Source of the DNA: Paramecium octaurelia
Taxonomy: Eukaryota; Ciliophora; Oligohymenophorea; Peniculida; Parameciidae
DNA: 64,000 nucleotides
Assembly: GCA_905182995.1 (NCBI GenBank)
Contig: CAJJDP010000112.1
Coordinates: 46,744-110,743 of the forward strand
Reading direction: 5' to 3'
Shown: in pieces, positions 12,521 through 26,454 of the stretch
How positions within the stretch are numbered: position 1 is the stretch's first letter
How the letters are laid out: each line of letters starts with the position of its first letter
Position numbers and translations under genes: made by a program
Notes under the pieces: model-generated
What the model was told of the DNA's origin: nothing
Database searches by the model: none
What the model saw: the letters and a program-made list of their open reading frames with translations, nothing else

Positions 12521-14222
12521 TCATCCTAATCCTTTTTGTTTGTTTATGAAAATTTTTATTAAATTATATCTTTATCTTATAGATCTGAAGATTATCACTT
12601 TAGGACGCAGGCAATGAAGTTACAACAAATATTTCAGTAAATCGCTGTTCTTTTTGGAATACGATTTTGTTATTTATCAAATAATTGAATCACAATCATT
12701 TCCATAAAAATTTCATTTGAGACATCTATGGTTAGTGATTAAATATATAATAAGAAATTACTATTAAAATCATTAACCAATTAAATAGTTGTTAAATTTA
12801 TATAAGCTGATTATTAAATTATTAATAATAATATTTATTCAGATACTTCAATTAGCAAATTATAAGTGTAGAATTTCAATTTATAAATTAGATGTTTCTT
12901 GTTCCTGGTTCAATTATTAATATTGATTGCCAGTCATAGTATATTTGAAACTCTGTTTTTAATATTTTAAAATGATTAATATATTAATTACATGGGTAGA
13001 AATAATTTCAGCCTAATTAGCCTAATTGTAGAAAATATATTAATTTGAGTTTCACTATAAAATTTTTTGTTTCAATAAGATTATTCATGTCAAATTATTT
13101 AGAAAAAACAAGATTGTGACTAGATAAAGTTAATTATATTAATCGAATGGAGTTCCTTAATAATTGAGGTTAACTACTATGATATATAAATTGAATTTGG
13201 TTTTCTTATTAATATTTTAAGATAAATTTGAGAAAAACAGGATAGATATTTTTTCCAAATTTGCTTATCCAAATCAATAAAAACATTAGAAATAAATTCA
13301 TTATTTTGGATAAGATTTGATAAACACAAAAATTTCGAAATTTGATTTTGTATCTCAGATAATATGATAACTTATCCAAATAAATTCTTTAGTTTAGTAT
13401 TTTTTATAATCAAAACAATTTAAAGACTTTGTTCACTAACAAAAGTGAATCAGATTTTTATAAATTTAATGTAAAATGGTTTGCTATTTTTTGAAATTAT
13501 TTGAAGTGGATACATAGTAGGATCTTAATAAAAATATACAATAGTTTTCTGAAATTTCTTAAATGTATTATAATTATAAATGATAATTATTCCGCTTCTA
13601 AATATGGAATGAAATTGATTGATTTCTTTTGTTTAAATTTTAATTAGCTTAATTTTTTTTTCTAATTAATAATAATAATTTACTTTAATTGAATCTGGGT
13701 ATCATTTTTTTAATGTAATACATTTTACATCCTTTTCTGGATAATTAACATTTCCATGTTAACTATAAATCTCAACTTAAATATTTTAGAAGTTATCTTT
13801 TTAATTTAGGCATCCAAAATTTTCGCTCATTTGGTAACAAAATCAAGTCCCTTCTTGTTCCAATTTCGATTCTGCAAATTATATTCATTTGAAATTGTTA
13901 CTGATAATTGTATAAATGCAAGATATAAAATTACTTTAAGAATCACTAAAAGGCGTAATCCTTTATATTATTGATATTTCTTTGATATATATTTTTAATT
14001 ATATATTAAATAATTTATTAAATGATACAACTAATAATAATTAGTATATCTGAATACAATAAATTTAATTACATTAGGGTAAAATTTTCAATTTAGATTT
14101 AATTACAGTAGATTTTGACTTTTTTAAGAAGTCAAAGAATCAAGTTTTTTATAATTGCTGAGTCGAAAATCTAAATAATAAAATGGTGATAATTGTGATT
14201 AAAAAATAATTAATAGAATATT
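12521..14222. other. AT-rich intergenic, nothing recognised
   Basis: Very AT-rich sequence with frequent TGA in all frames and many poly-A/poly-T runs. I see no gene, RNA or ordered repeat. Confidence 0.5.
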
Positions 14223-16923
14223 TCATACTATTTTGATAATATCAATTTTATTCTATTCTATTGATCTTTCAACAATCAAACTGCCTTTAGATTTGAATAA
14301 CTATCTTAAATTAAAACCTTCATAATTTATAAACTCTCCTTCATAGATTATGGTTCCTTTGGCTTCAAAAATTTAGTTTTAGGAAATTTGTAGAATTGAA
14401 AAATATGAAATAGCTAAAGAAAAGTGCAAAATAAATACCAGAATGTGAATGAACATTGTTGTTAAATAATTTTTGTTAAATTTTTGGTAAAAGATCTTCA
14501 TAAGGAAAACCTTATAGTAAATTTTATTGTTGTGCCGTAATGTCCCATAAACGAATAGAGCTATCCCAACTACAAGATGCTAATATAGTACCATCAGGAG
14601 AGAAACAGACTGAAGAAACATTATGTAGATGACCATCTAATTTGGCTATTTATTATTCTTTTTTAACGTCCCATAAACGAATAGAGTAATCCCAACTACC
14701 CGATGCTAATTTAGTACCATCAGGAGAGAAACAGACTGATAGAACATAATCAGTATGACCATCTAATTTGGTTTTTTATAATCTTGTCTTAACATCCCAT
14801 AACAATATAGAGTTATCCCAACCACCAGATGCTAAAGTAGTACCATTTGAGGAAAAACAGATTGATGAAACATAACTGGTATGACCATCTAATTTGACTT
14901 TTTATGATCCTGTCTTAACATCCCATAAACGGATAGAATAGTCTTAACTCCCAGATGCTAATATAGTACCATCAGGTGAGAAGCAGACTGAATAAATATT
15001 ACTTGTGTGACCATCTAATTTTACTATTTATTATCCTGTCTTAACATCCCATAAATAGATAGACTTATCATAACTACCGGATGCTAATGTAGTACCATCA
15101 AGAGAGAAGCAGACTGATAGAATTCCATTATTATGACCATTTAATTGAGCTTTTTATTAACTTGTCTTAACATCCCATAATCGGATAGAGTTATCAAAAC
15201 TACCAGATACTAATAGTGTACCATCAGGAGAGAAACAGACTGAAGAAACAGTGCTAGTATGGCCATTTAATTTGACCTATAATTATCCTGTCTTAACATT
15301 CCATAAACGAACAGAATAGTCTTAACTTCCAGATGCTAAGGTAATACCATCAGGAGAGAAACAAACTGAATAAACGTAACTTGTATGATAGTCTAATTTA
15401 GCTTTTTATTATCCAATCTTAGCATCCCATATGCAGATAGAGTCATCAAAACTACCAGATGCTAGTTTTGCACTATTAGGAGAGAAACAGACTGATAGTA
15501 TTCCCTTAGTATGACCATTTAATTTGGCTTTTTATTACTTTGTCTTAGCATCCAACAAACAGATTGAACTATCATAACTACCTGATGCGATTGTAGCACC
15601 ATCAGGAGAGAAACAAACTGAAGAAACAACGCTATTATGAACATTTAATTTCGCTTTTTATAATCCTGTCTAGACATTCCACAAACGGATAGATTTATCA
15701 TAACTACCAGAAGCTAATGTTTTGCCATCAGGAGAGTAACAGACTGAATAAACATAACCTGTATGACCATCTAATTTGGCCTATTACTATCCTGTCGTAA
15801 TATCCCATAAACGGATAGAGTTATCATAACTACCGGATACCAATGAAGTACCATCAGGCGAAAAACAGACTGAATAAATGAAACTTTTATGGCCATTTAA
15901 TTTGACTTTTAGTTTTCCTGTCTTGACGTCCCATATACAGATAGAGGCATCTTAACTACCAGATGCTAATTTAGTACCATCAGGAGAGAAACAGATTGAA
16001 TAAACTTTATTTTTATGGCCAATTAATTTTGATATTGATTTCCCTGTTTTATGATTCCATACATACACAAAGTCATTACTACAAGAAGCTATTGTAGTAT
16101 TCTTGGGCGAGAAGCATATTGATTTTACCTAACTCTTTGCTTTTAATACAGATTTGTTATTTCCTGTTTTCACATTCCACAACCTAATCAAATTATCATC
16201 ACTACTAGAGGCTAATGAATTCCCATCTGAAGAAAAGCAAACTTAATTGACATTCCCATCATGTCCTTTTAATTTCTGTAACTCGTTTATTCTTAAATTC
16301 TTCCATATACAATTATATAATTTGGCTCCATTTAATTTCATTCCACTAATTATGATATTATCCAAGTAAGATCCACTCAAGTCACATTTGACAAAATTTG
16401 CTCCTTCAAGTGAAGTATTTTGAATTTTAATGTTTTTAAAAGATAGTGTCTTCAAATCAACCTTTACTTAAACTAATATATGAAGAGAATTCGATCCACA
16501 CTATATATATCTCTCATCTATGGCAGTAAGATGAACGAAAAATTTTAATAACTCGATGATATTCATATCATTTGATATACTAATAATCAGGTTTTATCTC
16601 ATCTCTTGATGTTCTTCTATAGAGTAATTCTGTTTGTTAAATTTATGGTCTTTTATTTTATTGAGTATATATATTATTTTCTTAAGGCTATTTTGTCCAA
16701 ATTTTAGCACTTATTCCTTGTTGATCTGTAATAAATTTTCTGATTATAATATTTCTTATTTGTTTTGCCATTAATTGTTAACTTATGAAAGATATTATAG
16801 ACAATCTTAAATTTTCTCACTTTTGAATATATTAATAAGGATAGGAAAGATTGATTGATCAAAATCATTACATTAAGCTAAGACTCCATACAAATCTTCA
16901 TTCAAGTCATTCTATTAATTCAT
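14223..16923 (-). CDS. WD40-repeat protein with pentapeptide-like N-terminal segment, 14 repeats
   Basis: Two exons joined across a 25-nt intron at 14414-14438 (GTATTTATT...CTTTAG); splicing restores a conserved-looking C-terminus ([17 protein letters not shown]). The product is about 891 aa. Residues 1-155 are helical. About 158-208 is pentapeptide-like ([17 protein letters not shown]). About 218-800 holds 14 WD units of 42 residues (126 nt), each near [15 protein letters not shown]...D.SIRLWD. Neighbouring units are close to identical in DNA, suggesting recent tandem duplication or gene conversion. WD arrays fold as propellers for protein binding; 14 units fit two seven-bladed propellers. 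The ATG at 16921-16923 was chosen because the family-like helical region starts there; in-frame ATGs at 16950 and 17001 are possible. Confidence 0.9.
14414..14438 (-). other. 25-nt spliceosomal intron
   Basis: Begins GTATTT and ends TTTAG on the coding strand. Unspliced, the frame hits a TGA at 14365-14367; spliced, it runs on to 14223. The size is typical of Paramecium. Confidence 0.88.
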
Positions 16924-19900
16924 TTTCTTTATTTAAAAATAATATTGCATCTTAATTACTTATTTGAGTTTTATGCTATAAATCAAAGAAGTATCTTACA
17001 TATTTTTGATTAGAGGAAAAGAAAAAGTTGTAAAGATTAGGAGTTAATTGTGATTGATGTAAATTATAATTGCGAGAATGAACATAAAATTGTTCATTGC
17101 TTAATTCTTTATGAATATAGAACGAAAATACAAACCAAAAAACACTAAAAACATTTCATATAATCATGAAGATTATTCATAAAAAATTGATGTTCGCTAA
17201 GTGCATCATTGTTCTGAAAAGGGTTTTTTTGGACTTCTAATAAGGTGGCATACTTTTTATTTCAATTTATATTTATTGTAAATTTCTTCAATATTTCAGT
17301 TTTATGTAATTTCTTTTTAAATTTATTATTCTAGTTTTCAAATTTTCTGACTTTAGTTTTTAGGAACTTTATTGTCAATAACAATTATAGGATTTCATCC
17401 AAATGTTTTAGGATAGGGATATTTTTGCTTTGGATACATTCTCTATCCAAAAAATTTCATCATAATTTGATAAAAATAGTTTATTGATTTTTTAAATAAC
17501 AGAAGCACAAATAATTATTTTGTTTTAACCTAGAGCATCTCAGGTTTTTATGGTTAAGATTTAAATTAGGTTGAACATTTATTTAAAAGATTTTGACATT
17601 GAAACTAGAAGAGTGATCTTAAAAATGATTCTAGCTTTAATTTTAGACTAAATTGAAGAATTCAAGCTAATTCTTGTTTGGTTGTAAGAGAAGGCTTGGA
17701 ATTTCATTAATGAGTGATGTTGTGGAGTCTAGGTTGATTGATTTATGAAAAAATTTGGGCAAGATGTTGAGAGTAAATTGAGTTTTTCAAGTTACCCTCG
17801 AAGGAGGCGATCATAAAAGACCATTGACGTAAAATGAGATAGATTTAATTTAGGACTCAATTAAATAAATAGATTATAAATAGCAACGAATCAGTTGAAT
17901 ATAGATATATAGCTTGAAAATCTTGAGATTTTTGTAGAGGAAATTATAATTAAACTAAAATTAACTAGTGTAATCAGAAATCACCAGAAATATTTTTGAA
18001 TGTTAATGAATTAACTTACAGGAATATAAATTTAAGGAGATTGAGTTAGAGTTTATCACATGTGGTGTACAAGGATCTTTCAAATATTTCAAAGGGTAAT
18101 TGCATAAGATATTCATGGCAAATGAATCATGGAAGATCAAAGTATCGAATAATGTATTGGCCAATTTTAAAGAAACAGAAACTTTTGGGAGATGAATTTA
18201 TCTGCTTCAAGCCTTGCTTGATAATACTAAAAGAGATATTTGGTAAGTTAAGAGACAGCGAAGCACGAGCTAGATGAGATTCTATCTTAACCAATATTGA
18301 GTAAATACTTTATTTCGGCTTTTAGTCTATATTTTATCTTATTTACATGAGCTTTTTAAATGAGGATGGTTCGATACTTTCTCATCCAAGTTTATGTATT
18401 AAAGATTAGTTGAAAACTACCTATTATGTTACACTTTGGTATAAATTGAGTTGAGCTTATAAATTTACCAAATTTGTTTGATAAAGTGAGGTGAGTAATA
18501 TATTTTAGTTTCAATAGTTTTATTAGTTGAGTAATCTTTACTTTTGTTATTATCTTATAATTCTGTTACTTGTAATTTCTACTATTTTCTTTGCTATTAT
18601 GTAATTTATTAATTGAATTATATGGAGTAGATCAAAAAATAATTTACTTCTAAAAAAATAATCTAATTTATTCAACTTTTTATTAGTTGGTTTAAATATA
18701 ATCTGTCTGTAGGTTAAAATCTAAACTGTCACTAAGCATACAGTGTGGTTGGGCTAAAGAAATGGTAGCTAAAATCTATTAGTGCAGCTTTAGGAGGGTC
18801 AAAAAAGGTGCGAAAAACTGCAGATTTTTAAACTAGATTTGTAGCGGTGTAAGATGATTCTACTAAAAGAGGATTTAATATATATTTTTTAAAACAAATA
18901 ATCTCAACTATTTGCTAAACTTTGAAATATTTAATAGTTATCATTAAAATTTAGTAACTGTTCTCAATGTAAGCTACATTTTGTATCAGTATAGTTCATA
19001 AAATAGGGATGCCAATGAAATTGCAACCTTTCAAATTTCAAATCATTTGAGACATTTTCTTCAATTATTATTGAAAATTGCAATGCTATCGATATTGATA
19101 TTTTAATGTTATGCTTCAGCTTTAGTTAATGTTGTTCTAACAAATTACAATTATTTTCAATATGACTTGGTAGTCACCATCTGTTTAATAGGAATCCAAT
19201 CTTTAAAGTACAAGCAATTTAATACAAATACTTCATTTATTAATTTTAGCTATGAGTTCTTTCAATTAAAATTATCAATATTCAATCGCCATTGAGATAA
19301 ATTGTCTAGGAGTCCGATACCAAACCCATCATATGATAAATGCAATATCATTAAGTAGAAAGCTAAAACACTAACTTGTGTATTATATACATGTAAGTTG
19401 TATCCTAAAAATGCTATGACTGATCCATCCTATTAGTGATGTGTTAGGTAGAATAATTTTTTTCCTCTTTTCCTGAGTGTTATTTATCGGGAGCATCTAC
19501 TCCCACTTGAAGTTGATGTTAAATTTTTGTTCTTTATGCGAGTATTTCTCTTTTCTAACCAGCATATTATTTATTATATTGGATTCTTTAGAGCTTTTGA
19601 TTCCCTATTTAGTCCTACTTCTCACCTTATTCTGATGATAAATGAAGGAACCTTATTTGTATAAGTGGTTAAATTGTTGAAAAAACAACCTGAATTGTGT
19701 CAAACGGTTCATATATAATATGCAATGGACATTTCTTTGAGGCCACAGCTGAAAAATGTGCAAAATTTTGCAATATCAAAAAATAGGTTTGAAAAAACCT
19801 ATTGTAGTGCAAACCAAGGTTGAGCTGATTTGAGACCATAAATACACTTACACTATGACCTGATACTTAATTTAACCTTTCCAATATTGCATAGCCTAAT

Positions 19901-21774
19901 ATAATTATTGGATCCAAGATGACTGGCATACCCACCTTTTATGCAGAGACGGAACAGTAGTCAAATTGTACTGAAATTCTAATTTCAAGTTAAAAATATT
20001 TTATTGACTCCTACTGATTTGCAACGTTTAAGCCCTTCTTGAGTCATGAAAACAACAACATTTTATAATACACTAATGACTAAACTTGAGGAAACTATTC
20101 ATTAATTTGGGATCCATCAGATTACTTGATGTATTGGTAGGATTAATCTTGATCGATTTAATGAATTTTATTTACATCTAGCTATATCTTTTTCTTGGAG
20201 TGAATCTTAACATTATTTTTGGTTGATAATTGCACTAATTTTGTTTTGAACATAATACAGTACAAACTAATTCATAAAATAATATTGAAGGAGAAATTTA
20301 GAATAGTGAGTATTATCCTACCTTAATATAACTTAGCCAGCTCCTCAATGCATTAAATACAAAAATAAATGCTTAAATTATGATTATTCGGAGATTGCAT
20401 TACCCCTAGTTTTTCTATATGCTAGATGTTTTCTATTCCTATTTGTACTTCTTGCCGAATTTTATCAGCATCTCAGAGTTTTACATAAAATTGTGTTGCC
20501 ACTTGGGGCCATTAAAGGCTGTATTTTTCTCTTGTGAAGATTGTAATGATTTAAGGCAAGCTAAAAGATATAATCACTTAGTCTTATAATAACTTAATTT
20601 GTAGGCATTATACTTTTCAAATTGATACATCTTCTATCTAGTGTAGGAATCTGTTGAGAGTGTCTGGAAAATCATGATCAGTGTGACTCTTGGTTATTAT
20701 TTGACTGTAATGCATGTTAACAAAGTATTTGTAACTAATGCATAAATACTAAGGATTCATATAAACGTGAATAATGCTCTGATTCCACAGTGTATCCTAC
20801 TTGATAATTTCAATTCTACTAAAATTCACCTTGTTAGACAATATTGTTTACAGTCCATATTATCTTGAAATAAAATTAGTGGATCTTACAATAATTTTCT
20901 TTGGAAGCTTTATAGTAATATCATTGCGCAATCATATAATTATTGCTTCCAAAGTAAAGAACATAAATCATTTAAAGTGTTAATTGGCTATAACTTACTG
21001 TTTTATAAGAAATGCCTTGGTTTTAAACCGACCTTGTTTTTTTTAAGTATACTTCAACTTTATAACAATCAGCTTAATGCAAAATTTTCTATGCAAGGTC
21101 ATTGAATGCTTTTTCAACTATTTAAAACAATTTCATATAATTAACGTAAGAGCTAATCATGGTGAGCAGGCTGCATCAAGATAACAGATTTATAAGAAGT
21201 TGAATCTTCAGAACAAGCCAATGTTATGAAATTTATTTAGGCAGTCACAGAGTTGCTATTGCTTCAGGGTAAGAATACAAGATTAGAATTTCTAATATCT
21301 TATCCCACATTATATTTTTGTTTATCCATTTGAAAATAGCAATGTTATTTTAGATAGCTACTACCTTTTTTTAAAATATTTTATTTAATCATTTCAATTT
21401 GCTCCTAGTGAAATAGGCCTAGTATCAAAAGGCCCAAGTGCCAATCTAATTATTCTTTTATCATTTGTTGTTCTTTTCCTTTTATTCTATACACAATCAA
21501 AATTATAAATTTTAATTGTTTTTATTAAAATTAAAAGTAAGAATTAATCCATTATTACCTTCCTTTACCAGAATAATATACCTAATATTGTGTTATTGAA
21601 TTATATTAAAAATAATATTATTATATAAAGAATAATTCTATAATTTGCTTGAAATCCAAAATCAATTTCTCCAAAAAGCTTTAACTATTAATATATCAAT
21701 ATAAACCAATTAGATTGGTTAATTGGTGCTATAAAATTTCAATAAATATAAAAAAATTCTTTAATATTAATTAG
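16924..21774. other. Long tract without intact genes; coding relics at 17.3-18.5 kb
   Basis: Between 17350 and 18470 the plus strand shows broken coding stretches: GFHPNVLGQGYFCFGYILYP near 17400, then about 18005-18276 (KYRIMYWPILKKQKLLGDEF) and, past one TGA, 18277-18450 (YLIYMSFLNEDGSILSHPSL). They could be one dead gene for a membrane or receptor-like protein, but I cannot name it. 18.5-21.7 kb has no frame I trust. There are AT-rich stretches and less AT-rich patches (about 19.4-20.6 kb) of unknown nature. Confidence 0.4.
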
Positions 21775-22605
21775 ATGTGGCGCTTTGAAACAAGATTTAA
21801 GAATAAAAATAAAAATTTAGAGAAATTTGAAATTGGATTGCTTATCTAAGGAACCTTATCTGCAACTATACACTAATTAGGAAAATATCAGTTCAAACAT
21901 AATTTACAGAATAAATCAAATTAAGCAATAAAGATCAATTACAGCATACAAAGTATCAAATATCAAAATACTTTTTTAAATCAATTAGACTACAAAAGAT
22001 TATTTCGATTATTTTATGAAGATAATTATTAATAGTTTAAAAATAATCTTTTATAAAGGACATTTTCTTTAAAGCCTCGATAAAAGGTTTACATTTATAA
22101 AATAATGTGATGATTTGTAAACATTTTAAGTTAAAATATACATTTAAAATTTATCGAAGTTAATCCACTAACAAAAATTTAAATTAATAATGCAGTAAAT
22201 AAAGGTTTCTTCTATACTTAATATAGTCATAGTTACTGGGAAGCTGTAGTCGTTTCATAGAATAAGGCTTTAGATAAAGAGAACTATTTTTGGAGTTCTT
22301 ATATAAATACTTAGAAAGAAATTTTTAATAAATAAAACAATATGAGTATTAAAGAAATTCCAATAATTTTGGTCTGTAAGCAGAAGGAGAAAACCTACAA
22401 TGTTTAAGTTAACATTGAATCTTCAATAGAGGATTTGATTATTGAACTTCATCCATTATTACAACCAGGAAATTAATAACAAATCGTGCTTCATTTTGGA
22501 AATATGATCCTTAATTCAAAGAAATAGTTCAAGGATTATAATATTGTAAAAGGTAGCATTATAGATATTATAATTTATACTCATGGAGGGATATTTTTAA
22601 ATTGA
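21775..22605 (+). CDS. Protein with C-terminal ubiquitin-like domain
   Basis: ATG 21775 to TGA 22603-22605 in one frame, except for two adjacent TGA codons at 22108-22113. A 24-nt GT...AG segment (22107-22130, GTGATG...TTTAAG) removes both and keeps frame, giving about 268 aa; its AAG end matches other introns here. The N-terminal 110 residues are basic and unknown (MWRFETRFKNKNKNLEKFE). The last ~85 residues are ubiquitin-like: a beta strand (EIPIILVCKQKEKTYNVQV), the helix (SIEDLIIELHPLL) and the strand-plus-turn LHFGNMILNSKKQFKDYNIV. There is no C-terminal GG tail suited to conjugation (it ends THGGIFLN), so an adaptor-type ubiquitin fold is more likely than a modifier. Confidence 0.65.
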
Positions 22606-22619
22606 TAAATAAATAATAG

Positions 22620-22970
22620 ATGAAACAAGAATCAGTAATTAAAGTTAAAGGAATAGAAGTAAAATCAATATTTACTTTTACGAAGTATAATTAAAGTGGA
22701 TTATGTTTTTATGGGTACAGTATTGAAGAATTCTATCCAGATTCAGAATTTTTGATAACCTTGTTTTATCTTTATTTCTATTAAAATTTATAAATAAATA
22801 TTACTATTAATTCTTTAATAAAAAGTAAGTTTTGGTTCATATTTCGGTTAAAGCTAGGATTAAACCTTATATATATGTATTGTAAAAAGTAATCTGTACT
22901 TGAATTATCAATTAAGTTAGTCCTAATCAAAATTAGTAGGTTCGAACTAAAAGCTAAGAGTGATAAGTGA
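22620..22970 (+). CDS. Hypothetical small protein, 116 aa
   Basis: An ORF starting 14 nt after the stop of the ubiquitin-like gene, TGA at 22968-22970. The first half is polar (SGLCFYGYSIEEFYPDSEFL), the second half basic and hydrophobic (NLIYMYCKKQSVLELSI). It has no recognisable family. It may be a real gene, a 3' relic of the neighbour, or chance. Confidence 0.3.
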
Positions 22971-23732
22971 TAATTTTGAGATGAAAAATTACAATTTGAG
23001 AGGATTCCAAAAATTATAGCTATATACAATAAAATTAAACATTTATTTTTAGAATTATTTGAATAAGGAACATATTTCACTAAATTATTAATAGCAAATT
23101 AGGTTATTTTCTACTTAATATTTGAGTCTTCCTCCTAAAATAAAATAAATATGTCGAAATTCAACCCTGCTTGAAGTTTTGTTTTAACATTATAAATTGA
23201 TACCTTATATTAAAGTAATAAACTCTACTATGAGTATGAAGTTTTTGGTTCTATTATTTATGAATAGATAGACTATCTATTGCTCCTGATTCGATGAAAA
23301 TTCAAAATATTAATCAATCATTTCAAGTAAATTTATTGTTGATTTGATATTACCCAAAATAATTCAAGGTAGTTCTTCAAACTTATTTTGTTCTAATAAA
23401 TAATAAATGTTAATTTTTATATATTTAGATGAAATAAAGCAATTTAATTGTTTACTTTCATTTTTACAGTATATTACTTGATAGAATCAAATTATTACCT
23501 AATTATTTCTGTATTTTAATTTGTGTCATATTTTTACCTATTGTTTCAAGATTTAATGATCTCATTAAATTATATTTTTATATTCTATAAACTATCTTCT
23601 GCTAAATTCTATATAATTCTTTGATCAAATAGTTTGTGTAATGCCTGTTGTGAAATTTATCATTGCCTTTAAATTATTATTGACCTCTATTTTTAATTTA
23701 GATGATTCAAGTATTGTATTCATAATGAATAA
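22971..23732. other. Intergenic, nothing recognised
   Basis: AT-rich, with TGA in all frames; no gene or repeat seen. Confidence 0.5.
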
Positions 23733-25038
23733 TACATAGCTCATCTTTTTCTTTTAAGTATATATTTGATTCTAGTCATACATTTAATAATTTAAAAAAG
23801 AAAATAAAAAATTTAACTTTCAGGGTTATTTTTAAATTGTGGATTCTGTATGATCAGCCATAAATAAGATTCTGCAGTAGCTGATTTGAGAATTACGAAT
23901 CTGAACAGTTTTATCAAGTTTCTGGAACAATTTTGATTTTGAAACATTATTAAATAATTACCTAACTTTAATATTGCTCGTTTGAATCTTAAAACATTTG
24001 CCAAGGGAATTTCCAGCAAGTATTCACAGGGCATATAATAGTTTGTCAAAATTAGAGGGTTGTACCTGGATTCGACTGATTCAAATTTAGTTAATCCCAT
24101 GGAAGAATGAGTACTAAAATATATATGAAAATCTTATTTTATCAACTTCATTAAATAATTTATTAAATTCCTATTTTTAAAAACGAGTAAAAGATATTAC
24201 TCATTTTTTTCAATGAAAAAATAGTTTTGATTCTCAAAAAAATTATTCAGATAAAATAAATGATGACAAATCAAAAGTGTTAGAAAAAAATATCAAATAT
24301 AGTAAGGGGTTATTAGTAGCAATAATTTTTTCAGCTACTAAAATTTGATAGGATATGTGGGTAGATATTGTTATCATCTTATTCAATTAATTAGACTATT
24401 AAGGCAACAAAACGATGGCAAACCTTTAATATTGATCATTGATAGCAGTCCTATTCATAAATAAAAGAAATATTATGAAACTATTAAGTGCAGTTTAATC
24501 TATTTGGTTACTACCCTACACTCATGCATTAGAAGACAAACACAAATACCTTCCCTTAATTAATCTAGATTGATGCATGACTATTTTAATGAAATTACAG
24601 AATAATTGAATAACGATTATACTCTGCCTTACTAGTTACTAAGAAATCTTTGGATTTGATTGATTATATAATCTATAAGCATATATATATATATTCTAAT
24701 TACAATTTAAAGCTTTGATATATAGTTGTAAACTAAAACATTGATTATGGCTATTATGCATATCTTTTGAATGTAGCATTGTGACAGCAAAAACATACAT
24801 GTTGCACTTCATCTGGCCAAAATTAGTTCACCAAAAGAAAAAAAAACTTTAGAAAAATTCTAACTGATGCCTTGCAATTTGTCCAAACAGCAAAAATACA
24901 ATTACAATTAAAACCTTTTAAAAATAGGCTTCAATATTTAGCGCTACTTGAAACAGTATAAATAGCATTTAGATAATATAAATATGATGTAATAACCAAC
25001 TAAATAAGCATTGAGATCGGGATAAAGCTTATATTCTA
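23733..25038. repeat. 1306-bp direct repeat, left copy
   Basis: As far as I compared the two stretches by eye, this sequence matches 25040-26345 base for base, including the 119-codon ORF and all microsatellite-like runs. A single N at 25039 separates the copies. Perfect identity plus the one-base gap points to two overlapping contig ends joined without merging. Confidence 0.9.
23741..24100 (-). CDS. Hypothetical protein, 119 aa (left repeat copy)
   Basis: ATG at 24098-24100, TGA at 23741-23743. A mixed polar and hydrophobic protein (YYMPCEYLLEIPLANVLRFK, LIKLFRFVILKSATAESYLW) with a basic tail. Few Gln codons are needed, so most of it is also open in the standard code. No family recognised; it may be a single exon or a relic. 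Confidence 0.35.
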
Positions 25039-25039
25039 N

Positions 25040-26345
25040 TACATAGCTCATCTTTTTCTTTTAAGTATATATTTGATTCTAGTCATACATTTAATAATTT
25101 AAAAAAGAAAATAAAAAATTTAACTTTCAGGGTTATTTTTAAATTGTGGATTCTGTATGATCAGCCATAAATAAGATTCTGCAGTAGCTGATTTGAGAAT
25201 TACGAATCTGAACAGTTTTATCAAGTTTCTGGAACAATTTTGATTTTGAAACATTATTAAATAATTACCTAACTTTAATATTGCTCGTTTGAATCTTAAA
25301 ACATTTGCCAAGGGAATTTCCAGCAAGTATTCACAGGGCATATAATAGTTTGTCAAAATTAGAGGGTTGTACCTGGATTCGACTGATTCAAATTTAGTTA
25401 ATCCCATGGAAGAATGAGTACTAAAATATATATGAAAATCTTATTTTATCAACTTCATTAAATAATTTATTAAATTCCTATTTTTAAAAACGAGTAAAAG
25501 ATATTACTCATTTTTTTCAATGAAAAAATAGTTTTGATTCTCAAAAAAATTATTCAGATAAAATAAATGATGACAAATCAAAAGTGTTAGAAAAAAATAT
25601 CAAATATAGTAAGGGGTTATTAGTAGCAATAATTTTTTCAGCTACTAAAATTTGATAGGATATGTGGGTAGATATTGTTATCATCTTATTCAATTAATTA
25701 GACTATTAAGGCAACAAAACGATGGCAAACCTTTAATATTGATCATTGATAGCAGTCCTATTCATAAATAAAAGAAATATTATGAAACTATTAAGTGCAG
25801 TTTAATCTATTTGGTTACTACCCTACACTCATGCATTAGAAGACAAACACAAATACCTTCCCTTAATTAATCTAGATTGATGCATGACTATTTTAATGAA
25901 ATTACAGAATAATTGAATAACGATTATACTCTGCCTTACTAGTTACTAAGAAATCTTTGGATTTGATTGATTATATAATCTATAAGCATATATATATATA
26001 TTCTAATTACAATTTAAAGCTTTGATATATAGTTGTAAACTAAAACATTGATTATGGCTATTATGCATATCTTTTGAATGTAGCATTGTGACAGCAAAAA
26101 CATACATGTTGCACTTCATCTGGCCAAAATTAGTTCACCAAAAGAAAAAAAAACTTTAGAAAAATTCTAACTGATGCCTTGCAATTTGTCCAAACAGCAA
26201 AAATACAATTACAATTAAAACCTTTTAAAAATAGGCTTCAATATTTAGCGCTACTTGAAACAGTATAAATAGCATTTAGATAATATAAATATGATGTAAT
26301 AACCAACTAAATAAGCATTGAGATCGGGATAAAGCTTATATTCTA
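25040..26345. repeat. 1306-bp direct repeat, right copy
   Basis: Second copy of 23733-25038; it continues into unique sequence at 26346. If the join is an artefact, only one copy exists in the genome. Confidence 0.9.
25048..25407 (-). CDS. Hypothetical protein, 119 aa (right repeat copy)
   Basis: Identical to the ORF at 23741-24100 because it lies in the duplicated segment; probably the same locus counted twice. Confidence 0.3.
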
Positions 26346-26454
26346 TGTAGTGTAGTTATCATAATTTTATGTACTTTTGGTTGGATTAGTGGTAAAAGGA
26401 TCTCAAGGATCAATACATTTTGGGCTTACGAGAGGAAAGTGGCTACAGACTCAC

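Noticed and set aside
22090-22119. 28-bp TA-bounded segment (TACATT...TTTG|TA) as a germline internal eliminated sequence
   Set aside because: Size and ends fit such elements, but its removal breaks the reading frame into the ubiquitin-like domain; the 24-nt intron keeps it.
22781-23080. 99-codon minus-strand ORF
   Set aside because: Lies opposite the small plus ORF at 22620-22970 and has no better support.
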